DNA of 64,000 nucleotides, taken from Patagioenas fasciata. Taxonomy: Eukaryota; Chordata; Aves; Columbiformes; Columbidae. Below are positions 11,001 to 26,000 of the stretch, piece after piece. The stretch's first letter is position 1, and every line of letters starts with the position of its first letter. The notes beneath the pieces were generated by a model. That model was not told where the DNA came from. It ran no database searches and saw only the letters and a program-made list of their open reading frames with translations. The translations under genes and the position numbers were made by a program. The stretch covers positions 67,444,552-67,508,551 of the forward strand of contig NC_092524.1 of assembly GCF_037038585.1 (NCBI RefSeq), given 5' to 3'.

Positions 11001-14000
11001 ATCAGCCATGAGAAATGCCACACTGAACCAACAGCTTACAATACAAATCCACAGGAAGACCCAGGATTTCCTCCACTCCCAAATCCGTTTCCACTCCTAT
11101 TATTCCTGCGAGCGGGTGGGCAGGAGGGAAGAAGCAGCAGGAGGTCACACTCTGCCCCTGCCTGCTCAGCTTTGGTTGTACGGCAGAGTTACCAACTCCG
11201 CAACCAATAAATGTGCCTCATTAGTAAAATAAATCACTTGATCATTGTTCTCATCTTTCCCCTGTCCCAAAGAACATCTTCATGACACAGCCAGGCAGAA
11301 AACAGATTCTGCAATTGGCACAGCTAAGGCGACCAGAAGAGTGTTGTGGAACATCATCAGGTGACGAAGACATCAACAAGAACAGGGAACCTCTTAGAAA
11401 CAGGACAGCAACAATCAGCGCAAGTTCCCACTTGACAACACTGTTATACATTGAATTTTAGTAGTAATGGGAGAATGGAGGATAAAAACAGGAGGAGATG
11501 TAGTGAAGCATGTCAAAATTCTCATCCTGGAATAAACAGAGATTCACTCACCAGATTTTGGAGTTGTTGCCTCTGCTGAAGTGACACCTTTGGAGAAAGG
11601 ATTTGGCCCTTCAGAAAAAAGAAAGAGATACGTATTGAAGCGCAATAAAACGTAATAGCATGATTTATTAATAATGAAACCTCAAACAGACAAATAAGTT
11701 AGAGGAAAGCAACCTATATTTTAAAGCATGACTTCTCATTTTCAAATTGTACATACACTTTTACAAAAATGTGTTATTTTGTACCTGAAACCCAAAACTT
11801 ATTCTAGTTCCTGCTGTACCTGCGGTTTCAAAACTCAGGGAAACAAATGGGATTATTTTCTATTTATGTAAATGGCCTCTACATTCAACCTCCTGTACTT
11901 CACTTGTCACAGGTGCTGTGTCTGTCTTTCCTAAATTTTATGTCAAAAGAACAAAACAACAGACAGAATATCAAGTTGTTTGCATAGTCCTACAGACTGA
12001 GTTATCCAAACTACAAATTATCTGGGAATGTTCCAGAAATCCTTATTAAGCCTGTGAAGGACACATGTAGGTAACTTCCAGCCTAGTCTGAGAATATGTT
12101 TGTCTTACTCTGTTTAGGTACTTCGGGTGTTTCTTCTGCTTCCTCACAACCATCAGTTTCCTCAGCATCTTCCATTTCTTGGTCCTGCTGAACATTTCTG
12201 ACGGGCGGCCGACTCCACTCTCTGGCAGAGCTGCTGTAACCAAAGGGAAGGAATTCATCAGACAGGATGTGGTCACCACATTCAGAAGGAAAACTGGAAC
12301 AATGGAAGGATAACTAACTTACCTCATTTAGGAAATAACAACAATAACATTTGGCACTTACTTGCATTATACCTTTGATAAAATCGTGATGATTACTAAA
12401 AATAGAATTACAGATTCCTTCACCACATGAGTTCACCCTGAAACAGCCTGAAGTGGTACTCATGTAGTTTTAAAAAAGACCACGTACAGCTATCAATCTG
12501 CCCCAAATTCACGCTCAATTAAAACAAAAGTACACGTGCTGGCATTCAAACAGCTCCACGAGTTAGAGGAAGCACCCAAACAGAAACAGCAATTCTTTGC
12601 CACCTTCTTTGGAGCGCCTGACAACATCATGACTGTTGCCAGAACACTTTGCCACAAATACAAATGCAAACGTAAAACACCTCCCGTAATCTCCATTTAA
12701 ACACACGCACCTCCAATAGCACAAATAACACCAGGTCACTTTTCTACACACATGAACAAATACACAGGTGGTAACGCGGATGCACATTTTCAGTCTGAAG
12801 TTTAGGAGGTGAGTTTACATTTTTAATCTGGTTATTCTCTAAATTCCTTATAGTAGGATGTACTTTTCTTGCATTTGCCTCCTAATCTTTGCTGATTGTT
12901 AAAATCCGTGTACACATTAACTAAAGGTACATTTATCTCAACCAGAATGCCAGTGATTAATCTGGCACTAAGAATAATACAGTGTTTGTGATGAATTTTA
13001 ACCCTCAGAGCGGCTGAAGTCGCAGACATGGGATTACAGCTTCCATTCACCACCCAGAAGAACAAGGCAGAGCATTTAGAAACCAGTTCTAAATGTGCAC
13101 TTTCACACAGAAGAATAAGGGAAAGGCCACAGATAAGTTCAGGGACTCACCACTTCCTCTTGCTCAAATAAGTCCCCAACCTCATACATAAAATTGCTTC
13201 TGACTAAACGCCATGTCATTTTTCCCGCACTATCAGGCGGGTGGTTCGCAACAACTTTCCTTATTGCTGCACCATCCAGAGGCCAAGCAAGAGCACAGCT
13301 CTTCTGCACCATCTGCATTTCTTAGAAAAAACACACGCAACTTTTTGCCTCATCATGCTTTACAAAGCAGATGCAGGTAGGAGAGGAAAGGTTGATAGCG
13401 CAGATACAGAGGGGAAAAAAATGCAAAGCCAAGCTGTAAGTATTTCCACAGCTTAGAAGAGCTGGGATTAATTATCACAGAATCCCAGAATGTCAGGGGT
13501 TGGAAGGGACCTGGAAAGCTCATCCAGTGCAATCCCCCCATGGAGCAGGAACACCCAGCTGAGGTTCCACAGGAAGGTGTCCAGGCGGGTTTGAATGGCT
13601 GCACAGAAGGAGACTCCACAACCTCTCTGGGCAGCCTGGGCCAGGCTCTGCCACCCTCACCATGGAGAAGTTTCTTCTCAAATTTCCGTGGAACCTTTTG
13701 TGTTCCAGTTTGAACCCATTGCCCCTTGTCCTATCATTGGTTGTCACTGAGAAGAGCCTGGCTCCATCCTCCTGACACTCACCCTTTATATATCTGTAAA
13801 CATTAACGAGGTCACCCCTCAGTCTCCTCTTCTCCAGTTCCAGAGCCCCAGCTCCCTCAGCCTTTCCTCACATGGGAGATGCTCCACTCCCTTAATCATT
13901 ATGGTGGAAAAAAGACTAAATAGGATGCACTGAGGTGGGATACTGAAAGAGGGCAGGGCTGGAGAAAGGCAGAAGGATTTTAAGATAGGTGTGGAATAAA

Positions 14001-17000
14001 GTGAGATAGAGAGACTGAGACAAAGAGAAAAAAACAGGTCAGAGTCAAATAACCAAACCAGCACAAGCTACAAGTAGGGAAAAAGAACAAAAAAGAACTT
14101 CTAATCAGAAAAACTTGGTATTGAGTCTGCTTTGCCTCTGAAGCTGTTGTACATGGACGTACAGTAAACAAGGAGCGGAGATACATCCATTTGTGTTTGT
14201 GTCCCGGTACTAATAAGCCCTCACAATATATCAACAAGAACATACTGCTTTATATGTACAATTTAAGAGTAGAGTAGCACAACATTCCTAACAAACACAT
14301 TGCTCCAGAAGAGCAAAAGCGCATCAGCTGGACCAAAATGTTAACAGATCAGTAGAAATGTTCCCAGGATTTTAATCACAGAAATGTGCATTACCCAGCA
14401 TTTAAGTGCTCTCGGAAATCCTCTTCCTCCTCTTCATCTTCTGGTGCCGTTGCCAATTCACTTGCTTTCTCCACAGCCATCTCACTGAGCTGCTGCGCTA
14501 AATTCAGCTTCCGAGAGCGAGACGCGTACTTGATGGCCAAATTCACAACGTTCTGCGTCATGAGGTCAGCGAGTTCCACACAACGGAACTCCCGCTCCAG
14601 TTTACAAGAAAGCTGAAAGAAAAGCAGCCTTGACAGTTACAAACTTCACAGCTCCCTCGAAACTCTCAGACCAGAATATTAAGGGTCTTGGTGGAGTGAA
14701 TGAATAAAGATGAACCACCAACAATCATGAACCACATGGCAAAGATAAAGCTTATTCCTCCCACCCTTCATGCTGTTAAGCAACAAAAATATTCTGCAGT
14801 CCACCTCTTATCGTTGTCTGTGAAATATCTGGATTGCCCATCATTAGCCAGACTCGTTACTAATAAGAGGAATCACATCAAAATTTACATTAAATGCTAT
14901 CGACTCGATGTCTCAGGGATTCTTTTTGTTTATTTGTACTTACCGCAAATAGTTTCATTAAAAGTTCTTGCTGTTCTTTCACTGCCTGATTTTTAGTATT
15001 TTCATCAAATTCGTAGCCATTTTTTGATAAGTAATCCACGTGGTTGTGAAATACAATCGAACGCCAGTATTGTTCCTGGAAAAGGGACAGAGATGATTCT
15101 GAAAGTCAGAGGGGGGAAAAGAAGCCCACGATTCACTGTCTAACAACTTAAATCGTATTTTACTGATTTATTCTTTAACTTTCATCTTACGAGTGTGAGA
15201 GGTAGACAATTCTCTTTAAAAGTTAATGTTTACTGGGGAAAAAACCAGCCCACACTAACAACCATCTGTATACAAACTGATCCAAACAGTTGCCATATAT
15301 GTTAAATTCCATTTATATTACAGGCTTTCAGTGGGGTGAGATCCACACGTTCAGCAGGACAGAGGAGTCTAGAAGAAGTTGATTATTTTATCTTCTAACT
15401 TCTGTCCCACAGTAAATTGGAAATATTCCAGAATAACTCAGTAGTGTAAATAGAAAATGTAACTCTTGTCATTCAGGGAAAGATTAGTATGGATTTAGAC
15501 CATCTCTTACAAAATGGTTATGAACTTACTTATTGGAATAACCTGCTTCTTTACTCACACACAAGTACATATTCCCTCAAGCTAAATTAACAGGTCCTGG
15601 TGTTTCCCTTCTATTATTTTAGGGGGGTCTGTGGAAGACATAACCCATCAAATAAAGAAACAGATGAAGGAGAATGCATTACAAATGACAGTGTGTTTAT
15701 TATTGAAACTTTTTGTACCTACACTTCTAACAAGGAGAATAAATTTCAAATAGCATTAAACTGTGCCTAAGGTTGAGGTTAGAATTTTATTAGGTTTGTT
15801 TCTATTTTGCACACTACAGCTGAACCCCACAACATTGAAATATTTAAACCTGCTATTTCTGCTTTATCAGCCTCTATCTTGAGCCAATAAGGCAAGCCAG
15901 AAGGCCTATGTTTTCAGAGTGATTATGTGAATTTGAGAACTTCATACATCTTTCAAAAAAAGTCTTCCAGAAATTTTGTTAGGTCTACAATATTAAAAAT
16001 CAGGCACGCTCTAGAGCGTCTTGATTTGGAGACCGAACTGTGGTGCTTCCTAGAACACTAAACACTATCGACTTAACCAATTTTTAAAAGAGAGAGGGAT
16101 ACAAAGACTTCCCTGGTCAGAAATTGATTATGTGTCAATATAAAGCCGCTAGAGCTGATGCAAGGTTATCTTGTATTCTACACCAAACGAGCTACACAAG
16201 ATGCTGAACCCAAATAACCTCCTCAACCACTCGTCTTAGAGTTCGTACCACCCTCTTTCATAGGAGAGATGATTAATAGGAATCTTGTATAATCCCTCCT
16301 ATGGGGACAGCCGAGACCGTCGGCTGGGGACTTGCCACCACTCCATACCTCCATCTGTCCCTTTTCTGTCGCCACTTGACAGTAAGGAAGTTTAAAAGAT
16401 AATATCGCTACGGCGGGTCGCGGGAGCGTAGGAGGGAACCGGGCTCCTTTGCAAGGAATACACCTGTGCCAGGGAAACAAAACACAATGCCCATCACCGA
16501 CAGTCACAATGTGCCGCATCTAAGTCACGTCTCCTAAGAAGCAAGATACTTTAAGAGGATTTGTTCTTTAAAAAGTAGTAATTAGATGACTGACGTAAAC
16601 GTAGCAATTATAATATTGCATTATAAAGGGTTATTTTGACATTGCGACCAATAAAAGCAAAGCACACGCTGCTCTTGTTCGCAGCAAACGTGGCACGTAA
16701 CAGGCAGATCCTCGGCTCACACAACACGCCATTTAACGGCTACTGCAAAATGTAAATGCCATTTATTATCACCAGAAACCACTGAACAACTGAAGGCCCC
16801 TGGAACAAGGGCAGGAACATCTACTGTTTATTTTGATGAGGGGAAATTAAAAAAAGAGAGAGAGGGAGGTGAACCAGATAAGCATGTACTAAAAGCGTAG
16901 CTTTATTGTTTCATTATATTCAAACTAGTCCTTACTGGTAACAATCGCTTAAACAAAATATTGATTGGGGACAAGCTGTATTTCCAACAGCACCGATGCA

Positions 17001-20000
17001 GCATTGACAAAAATGTCGGGTTTTATAAGCTAGCGTTTCAGATACTAGGAGAAAAATAAAGAACAGGAAGCATTAGTGTTCTGGTTATCTGTGTTAATTA
17101 AGGCATCTGGTGTTTCTACAACAACCCTCCCCCCCTCTTATCTTTAATATGCTGGTGGTTTTGAATAAAATGTTCTTTGTAACTCAGAGAGTAGCACTTT
17201 TCTTGGAGCAGAAGGAAAACATTCATGAGGATAGACTGACAGTTGATGGGCCCATCCACGTGATGTGTCCTGCACATTTTTGGTGAATTTTCTGGGGGCC
17301 AAAATTACTTGATGATTTGGACAAGGAAACAGACAATGAATTGAAATTTGGCAGCGAGAGCAAGCTCTTTCCCTTCACAAAAAACCAATGATTCCAAAGA
17401 ATGTCACATAAATTGAAATAAAATGCAGTCTCCCACCAAACTCTACAATTGTGCATGACTAGCAAAGTAAAAGGGCCTAAATTTTGGTAAACTATGTGAG
17501 CTGATGGATTCTGTCCTGGTAGGTAAAGGACACAGATCACTGAATAAAGAGGACTAGAAACAAGGTTAAGCAGCTAAATGTCCAGAATACACGTTACAAT
17601 AAAGAGAAATAGAATTATTTAGGCATCACATGTAGGTGTCACCTTTTATAAAGTAACGGCTACCTCTCAGCTAAATATTTGAGCAATTTTACACACAAAA
17701 TTGTTCTTCAAGGTCACAGTTTAATATAATAACAGTTGGTTCTGATTTATCTATGCCTAATGATGTAGATTAGCAGATTTCTCTAGGAAAACAGAGTCTT
17801 ATGAATGTGCCTGCATCAGAGGTGTGTGATTTCTTCACAAAGTGCACACAGCTGTTAGACAAAGCAAAAAGCCGCAGTCAGTTACAAGTTATAAAACTCT
17901 ACTGAGTTTATTCAAAACCCATTTAGTAATTAAACATCCACGCGGAATTCAATTAATGAACTAGATCATTTACTGTGTGTATTTACTGGCCACCTGTTTT
18001 AGTAAAAGTTATTTCCAGTTTCTCATCCCAAGAATTGCTCTGTAAATTAAAAGTAAGACAAACAAAGCATTTCCTCGTGCAATATCTGACCTGAGCTGCT
18101 GAGGGTTTTCATGGATGCCAACTACCCAATAATGATCCGATTTTCCTTTGCAATGCTCTCTCGTGTTGCACACCGGAATCCAAGTGTTCCCAAACCCTCG
18201 GTTCAACATCCGCACGGTTCCCTCAGAATCCACGTAACAAGGGGTACCTGTTTGGCACAAATGAAGACAATTATTCTGACAGGCAACTAATTACTAATTA
18301 AGTTGGAACTGGTGGATACTGCTGGGAAATGATGGTTTGCTGATCTCAAGCAGCGCGTCCTCTCACCCAAACTGTACAACCCAGCTGGGAAAAAATAGTT
18401 TCCTTAGAAAGATGCGCCACCTTCTGACAGTCAACACTACTGCTCGTCAACAGAGATGCTCAAATTTAAAACATTTTAAGAAGAAATAGAATTCAACCTA
18501 CTTGGGTAGATTCCCGAAGAAAATTAGCTAGTTTACAATTGCTTTTTCTGGTTATTGTAAAAACTCATCCCAAGCTACCAACTTTTTGAGGGGCAGTTTT
18601 GCCCAGATAGTCGAACGTGCCTGTAACGGTGTATTAATGCAGTTTGTTTCTTTTTGCTGAGCAGGGCAACCAATCGGGAAAACAAGTTCTGATAACATTC
18701 AAGTGTATTCGATTCATAGTGAAAACATAAAGATTCCTGGTAAATATATCGAAACAATCAAAAAACAGAATTTTGTTTAGCATTGAGGAGATTGATAAAA
18801 GTCCAAGTCCCGAGACTACCAAAAGGGCATTAATTAGCCAACCTCTCCTCCAAAATTCCCCTAATAGTGTCAAGATCGCTAACTGTCTCAACATTGCTCA
18901 CGCAGGTATTTCATACCTTCTGCAGAGAATCCAACCCATACCAAATAGGATTTCTTTGTAAGAGAAAGAGGGTCTCCATGCAAAATTTGCTTTTTCTTTT
19001 TTCCCAGCTCCATCAGCTGTACCCCGAGACATTGGTCTCCATCAAAGCCAGTGCCTAGGAAGAAGTTGTTCAATGATCGTGTTAGAAAACCAAATTAATT
19101 GTCTTGTCTCTTGTCTAAATTGAAGTTTTGACTCAAGAATTAATTCTAATGCAGGGTTATCCATGAATACCACTGTCAGACAAGCAACTATTTGGCATTT
19201 TGGACATACAAAGCATGCGTAACAACTGCTTCTTTAATTTCCTATAGTCATTCATTCTGGCATATCTGAAACCCAAGTTTAATCTATTAATGTCACTGGT
19301 ATAAAATTCTCCCTTTCCCCATCTACGCATCTCAATATATAACGTAGGTTTTGCTGTCAGATGTCAAAGATTCATGCGTTGTGACAGTAAAAGCATCATC
19401 AAGAAGAGAAGAAGGATAAAGCATCATGAAGAAGAGAAGAAAAATTATGCGATTATATACAAATTAACCAATGTTTGAAGCCAGTAACAGACAAAGACTG
19501 AAAATATAACCCCAGTCTGAAAAAAGCAAGAGGGAGAAAACTACCTCTGTGATAAATAACAATCAACTGCTCTCCATGTCCTGCCATAGACACCACTGGA
19601 CCCGGGAGGCTGAAGATCTCTTTCTGAACTCCTCCAACTGTAAAGACGCGAACAAGCAAGGCACTGGTGGCACAAGCAGCCCAGCCTTGGCCCAGACAAA
19701 TGGCCTCAATGTCCTCGTCCTTCGGCATATCTACTGTCCACTCCTTGTTTGCATCCCAGGAGCTAAAGTGAATGCACTGGAGCTTGCTAAAGTAGAGACA
19801 AAGAACAAGAGTCAAATATCTCAACACGAAGAAAAAGGCAAAATCTGAAAATAGACTAATATACAACATTTTTATCAGAGACCTGGAACCTGTGATGGTC
19901 AGAGAAAGGAACCACAAATTACAAGTGGTCATTTGCAAAGGCGTTACTCTTGTTTTTCAAAATACAAGAAACCAGCTCTATCTCCAGCACTGTAGATTTG

Positions 20001-23000
20001 GACCCTCTAAAGCGTGAAAAAGAGACAGTTTTGAGTTCTGAGGGGACTTTTTTTTAGATGGAAACAGGTTAAGTGTCCTGCTTAGTTATCATTAATAAGA
20101 ACAGAAGGTGCTCGGTACCCCTGAATATCAGCCCTCATTACAAGTCTGTCACACTATGCTGTCTTTCAAAGGGAGAAACAAAGTAAGAACTTCATTTCAG
20201 CCACTTTAATAACTGAAAAGTGCCCATGACCAATTCACAGACACCGCAGGTTTTGGTAGATTACCCACTTCCATTGAGAAAAAAATACATGGAAATTTTC
20301 AGAGTCAGACAACCAATACATACTAATAATATTTTTAAAGGTAAAGAGTGATTTCCAGCTTATCAAAATACTCCATGTGTGAAGAGAAGAAGGAAGTTAT
20401 TTCTTCAAGATATTTCCACAGAAAGGAGCAATAAAATATTGTTGCTATTGTTCTTAAATGTAAGAACAGAGTCGAGCTGGCCCAGCTGCCTAATCTTTCT
20501 ATGGTTTTCATAAACTTGTTTTCTTCACACCTATTATTCTTTTGGTATCTCCAAGAAAGTCTCCTTAGCAACAGCGTGAAAGGAAACAGCACAGCCCTTA
20601 TAATTTATCTTTGATCTGAGCAGACTGAAAAACTATTGTCCATGTTTACAATTTCCTTTGAGCCAGCAATGCATGATGTTTCCAGGATATATTTGAAAAA
20701 GGGACTAAAAAAATCCTCAGGAAACAAAATCCATCTTTCAATATTCTTGAAGTCTTCAAGTGGATGGGTGTGAAAATCCTCCTCGAAAGTGGCCCCATAA
20801 ATAAAAAGCACAATCAAAAGCCAAAAATCTCCAAAAAAAAAGTGACAGAAGCTGAATTTAAAATTTGAAACAAGCCAAGTGTAATTCACAGTATCAGAGA
20901 ATAACAGAATGTCAGGGATTGGAAGGGACCTGGAAAGCTCATCCAGTGCAATCCCCCCTGGAGCAGGAACACCCAGCTGAGGTTCCACAGGAAGGTGTCC
21001 AGGCGGGTTTGAATGGCTGCAGAGAAGGAGACTCCACAACCTCCCTGGGCAGCCTGGGCCAGGCTCTGCCACCCTCACCAGGAACAAGTTTCTTCTCATA
21101 TATAAGTGGAACCTCTTGTGTTCAAGTTTGAACCCATTACCTCTTGTCCTGCCACTAGTTGTCACTGAGAAGAGCCTGGCTCCATCCTCCTGACACTCAC
21201 CCTTGCCATATTGATCCCCATGAATGAGGTTGCCCATCAGTCTCCTCTTTTCCAAGCTCCAGAGCCCCAGTTCCCTCAGCCTTTCCTCACACGGGAGATG
21301 CTCCACTCCCTTCAGCATCTTGGTGGCTGCGCTGGACTCTCTCCAGCAGTTCCCTGTCCTTCTGGAACTGAGGGGCCACAACTGGACACAAGATTCCAGC
21401 TGTGGTCTCCCCAGGGCAGAGCAGAGGGGCAGGAGAACCTCTCTGACCTACTGACCACCCCCTTCTAACCCACCCCAGGTACCATTGGCCTTCCTGGCCA
21501 CAAGGGCCCAGTGCTGGCTCATGCTCACCCTGCTGTCCCCAGGACCCCCAAGTCCCTTTCCCCTACACTGCCCTCTAATAGGTCATTCCCCAACTTATAC
21601 TGGAACCTGGGGTTGTTCCTACCCAGATTCAAGACTCTACACTTGCCCTTGTTATATTTCATTAAATTTTTCCACGCCCAACTCTCCAGCCTGTCCAGGT
21701 CTCTGGATGGCAGCACAGCTTCCAGTGTCAGCCACTCTTCCCAGCTTGGTGTCACCAGCAAACTTGGTGATAGTGCACTCTATTCCCTCATCCAAATCAT
21801 TGATGAATATATTGAATACCAGCTCCAGTACTGACCCCTGAGGCACTGCACTAGATACAGGCCTCCAATTGGACTCTGCCCCACTGATCACAATTCCATC
21901 CTCCGGGTTTTGCACGGCAAGGCCGTGACATACCTGGCGAGTTCCTCTGTGCTCTCACAGGCCAGTAAAACAGCTTCAGTGGAGAGATCAGCCATCGTGT
22001 GGTTCAGAGAGTTCGGTAGGTGCGTTGCGTGATGCACGGAGGTGTCGTGAAATTCAATATCTATGGCGTTGTCTTGCTCATCGTTGTAACAGCGAATGAT
22101 GCCGACGGAATTCCAGACCTATTGAAAAGACCGTGTGTTTCCCAAAAAAAAACCAACAAGTCAAGGATACTGCCCTAAAGCAGCCTGCTAGATATTTGTC
22201 ATCTGAAAAAACAGTAGGAGGCCACAGGAAGACTGAAGACTTGTGTAGTCGGCATTTAGTTTCTAAAAAGCTGAATTAGGCAGAAATTAGTGTGATGCTC
22301 ATTGCTCAGCCAGCTTTCTCCTTACAAAATTGTGAAGAACTTGCATTTCAAATGAAACAGTAGGTGACTACCATAAAAGTCTTAATAGCACAATAATACC
22401 CACAAGTTCTGGCTAAAAAAGGATTTTTAAAGATGTGCTAGAATTCCAGGGCACAGATACAAACTGTATCGCTTTGACTTCAAGTCAAGTAGTTATTTCT
22501 ATATCAAAAGGAACTGAAATGCGAAGCATAACATTATGCAGCCTTCTCTGCTTTCCACTATTTAGCTTTACGCTATGAAGTATTTAAAAAAATAATCAAA
22601 AATCTTGGAAAATATTCGATTAAGACACAGCAAGAACTGGGCGATATTCAATATTAACAGAGCAACTAGACCTACGTAACCACACAGAGTGAGATTTACC
22701 ATGAACCGATGCATGAGATGCACAGGAGTGGAGCCCGACTGGAATGGCTTTTGCTTGGGGGTTGGCATTGGCCCATCGTAGAATGGCTGTTGTGTAGATG
22801 ACAGTGGCAAAGCTGGAAAGCCACTGGTCTGGTCATCATCACCATCTTCTTTTTCAAGATTCAGATTAGCTTTTATCATCCCAATATCTGGAAGTTTAAA
22901 AAATAACATCTTACAATATTATTATGACAGAATATATGTAATAAAATTTAAAACAGTCGAGATTACTCTGGGAAACTAAAGCAGAATATAAGTGAGTAGA

Positions 23001-26000
23001 GGATGCCAAGAGATCATCCCAATAACAGCACAAAAGAGCTCTGGGAAATTAGTTCATTCTGTACCTAGTGAGTTGTCATCATCATCAATCACTGCCCGTC
23101 TCGGATGGCCCGAAGTTGGCCTAAGGTCGTCATCATCACCATCATCTTCATCAGCTCCAGCCTTTGGGGAAGACTGTGGTTCGACCATATCTCCGTTTAA
23201 ATAGTCATCGTCGTCCCCATCAAAGAGATCATTGTAATCTTTTGTCACTGTACTGGCCACCTAAAACCAGGTTAACAATTAACATAAAACTTCTTTTGAA
23301 CATGGAATTCATGGGGTGAATCAACACGCAATAGGGAACTTTCAACACTAAATATGGAACATCCAGTATATTTTGATAACATGTATAAATATGTTAATTT
23401 AAGAAATAATTGCTACTCATCACCTTGTCATTTGGTTTCTTTCCGTCACCGATGTTTTCCAATAAGCCCAGATTTCCTTCAGTGTCCGTATAAGCGATTT
23501 GCCTGTGTTTGGGGTGCCATGCCAGGCCACAAACGGTGTAATTTTTCTCATGTTTCATTCTAAAAAGAATATAAAAATAATGGACTTTTAGTAAGTTTCT
23601 CAGCGCAGAAATATCCACAAGAGTTATTGTAAAAAGTAGTAACATTTACTACTGTTAGAAAGTGACGTTACACATAATAATTAATAGGTTACCTTTATCA
23701 TTAAAAAAACACAGCAGGTCTTCCTTTTCTATGGAGGAAATCATTTAAGCTTAAAAAATCAAATACAATCATATTCTTAAAACAACAGCTTTCTGATACA
23801 TATAGAAAAGACAAAGTAATTCCCCAGCAGTCATACATTCCAGAACCAGTTATTAAAAAACCATTCAGCTGTGTCTCTTGTACCAAACTGATGAGTTAAT
23901 CCTCTACATTTCCCACCCTTTATTCTCACAAAAAATCCTCCCAATAATTATTTACATAATCTGTCTTTAATTCTTAACATAGGCACTACAGTAACAGTCA
24001 TGTTTCTTACCCCAAATATTCAGACAGATAAATCACCCTTTCTACCTCACTTAATCATACCTTTTTCCATTTTTTTAAAAGAAAGATGCTTTATCTAACC
24101 AAGAGAAGTTGCAATTTGTCAGTTTGTCCTTTCTTGCCTACAAGTGAGGATGGTTGATTGATTTATCTGTGTTTCCCTCTCCCTTTAGAAAATACATCTT
24201 ACTGCCAATGATCCTGCAGCTTTGGACGCGAGGAAATTTGTTTCCATCACAACTATCCTTTAATCAACTATTAAAAATTAATACAAGATAGAATCGTTTT
24301 AGTTGGAAAAGACCCTCAAGGTCATGGAGTCCAACTGATATTTGCACACAGAAAACAAGACTATGGAATTTGAACAAAATCCACATTTATGTCCCTTCCC
24401 TATTCTAGTTTCAGGAATATAATGTTTCCAGACCCTTCCAGCTGTGCAGAAATGTGAACAGCATAGCACAAGAATCAGGACATATTTCTGTGCACACTGG
24501 ATGTGGTGGGGGAAGGAAAACGTCCCATTTCTTCTACCTCCCATGGAAGTTGCTTCCTTGTAGAACATGGAAATGACATGCAAATAATAAGTTTTAAAGA
24601 AAAGCTAACAAAATTCTATTTCAGGATAAAAAAACCCTACATACTTAGGAATTTATGGAGCAACACTGAATACCTCTCTATGCACTCCTGGGTTTCCACA
24701 TTCCACACCACGATATTCCCACCCACGCTTCCAGCTGCCAGGTACTGCCCACAAGGAGACCAGGCCACAACGTTCAAGGGCTAAGGAAAAAAAGAAAAAA
24801 TAGATTAAAAAAATATATTACTGATCCACAATCTTGGAGCTTAAAACAGATATCCCGGAATTAAAAAAAATATAATGATCTTTAGCAAATCATATCCAGT
24901 CTCCTGTACTAGAGCTTGCTTCAGGTAGCTCCCTGCAAGAACTATTCTTTACACATAGCATACTTGTTTTGTTTCAAGAATATCCATCTTCTGTCATTAA
25001 ATGTTGCCATGAGGTCAAACAAGACCTGGTTCTAGACATGGAGACAGAAGCATAGTCTATTTTGCAAATTCAGCGCTAATCAGACCTTTATTTATTTTGA
25101 ACTTAATGCTGTTCCATAAATTAAAATACAAGCCGGTGTGTTCTGTATCTTAATAACAATAGGAAAACGATCCTCTTTGACCCAAAGGTTTCCAATATAT
25201 AATGAGGTTAAAAGAAAGAAGATGGCACAGTTAGGGCCACTGTGTAGCTAAATTTCAGCTTAATAAAATATAAAATGAACAACTGATATCTCAGTTCTGT
25301 ACAGAAATAATGCGCTCGACATTTTCCCTAAAAAGCTCCGTGTTTAGAGCAATTTGTGAAAACAGATGTTGTTCAGCTGCATTTCGTGACTCAGCGCGAG
25401 ACCTTACAGATCTAGTGGGTCACTACAAATGAAAGAGGGAAACCAGAGCCACAGAAAGACGTTTGATGCTCATCTAATATCTCTTGCCTTGTTTTCCAAC
25501 ATAAAGGAACAGGATCAGAAATCAAATAGAAAATGTGAGCAATCGTTACGAAGAAGGGAAGGAAAAAATAAAGACTGTCCAGAAGATAATTTCTAGCAGA
25601 ATAATATTTAAATTATGGAAGATTTAGCAAGCCCCTGGTTTATGTACCTACCTGTGTGATGAATGGGTCTGATAGATCCAGTTTTCTGTCCCAGGTTTCT
25701 CTTCTGTACAGTTTAACAACTTTGTCTACAGGAACCGCCAGCAACTGTTCCAAGGCAACAAGAATCAGACCATTTAGATCGAGTTACCTCTCAAACAGAA
25801 CATTCAAATAGCACATCTCTGTCGTTCCCAAGCATTCTGGTTGTGACTATCCTGGTATTTAATGGTTCTCTAGCACCCCAGCAATGCCAACAAAGTAAAG
25901 CAAGCTGAAATAACTGGAATTACAGGGTTCTTTAATGCTTTCCACATGCAACACAGCAAAGCATGCCCGGTTTTATTTTAATCTTCATTTCTTTCTGGCA

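Noticed and set aside
20605-21381. 258-residue open frame on the minus strand
   Set aside because: It runs through CR1 3' sequence (RT tail) and into flanking intron. The sequence matches the other CR1 copies in the window, so it is not a host gene.
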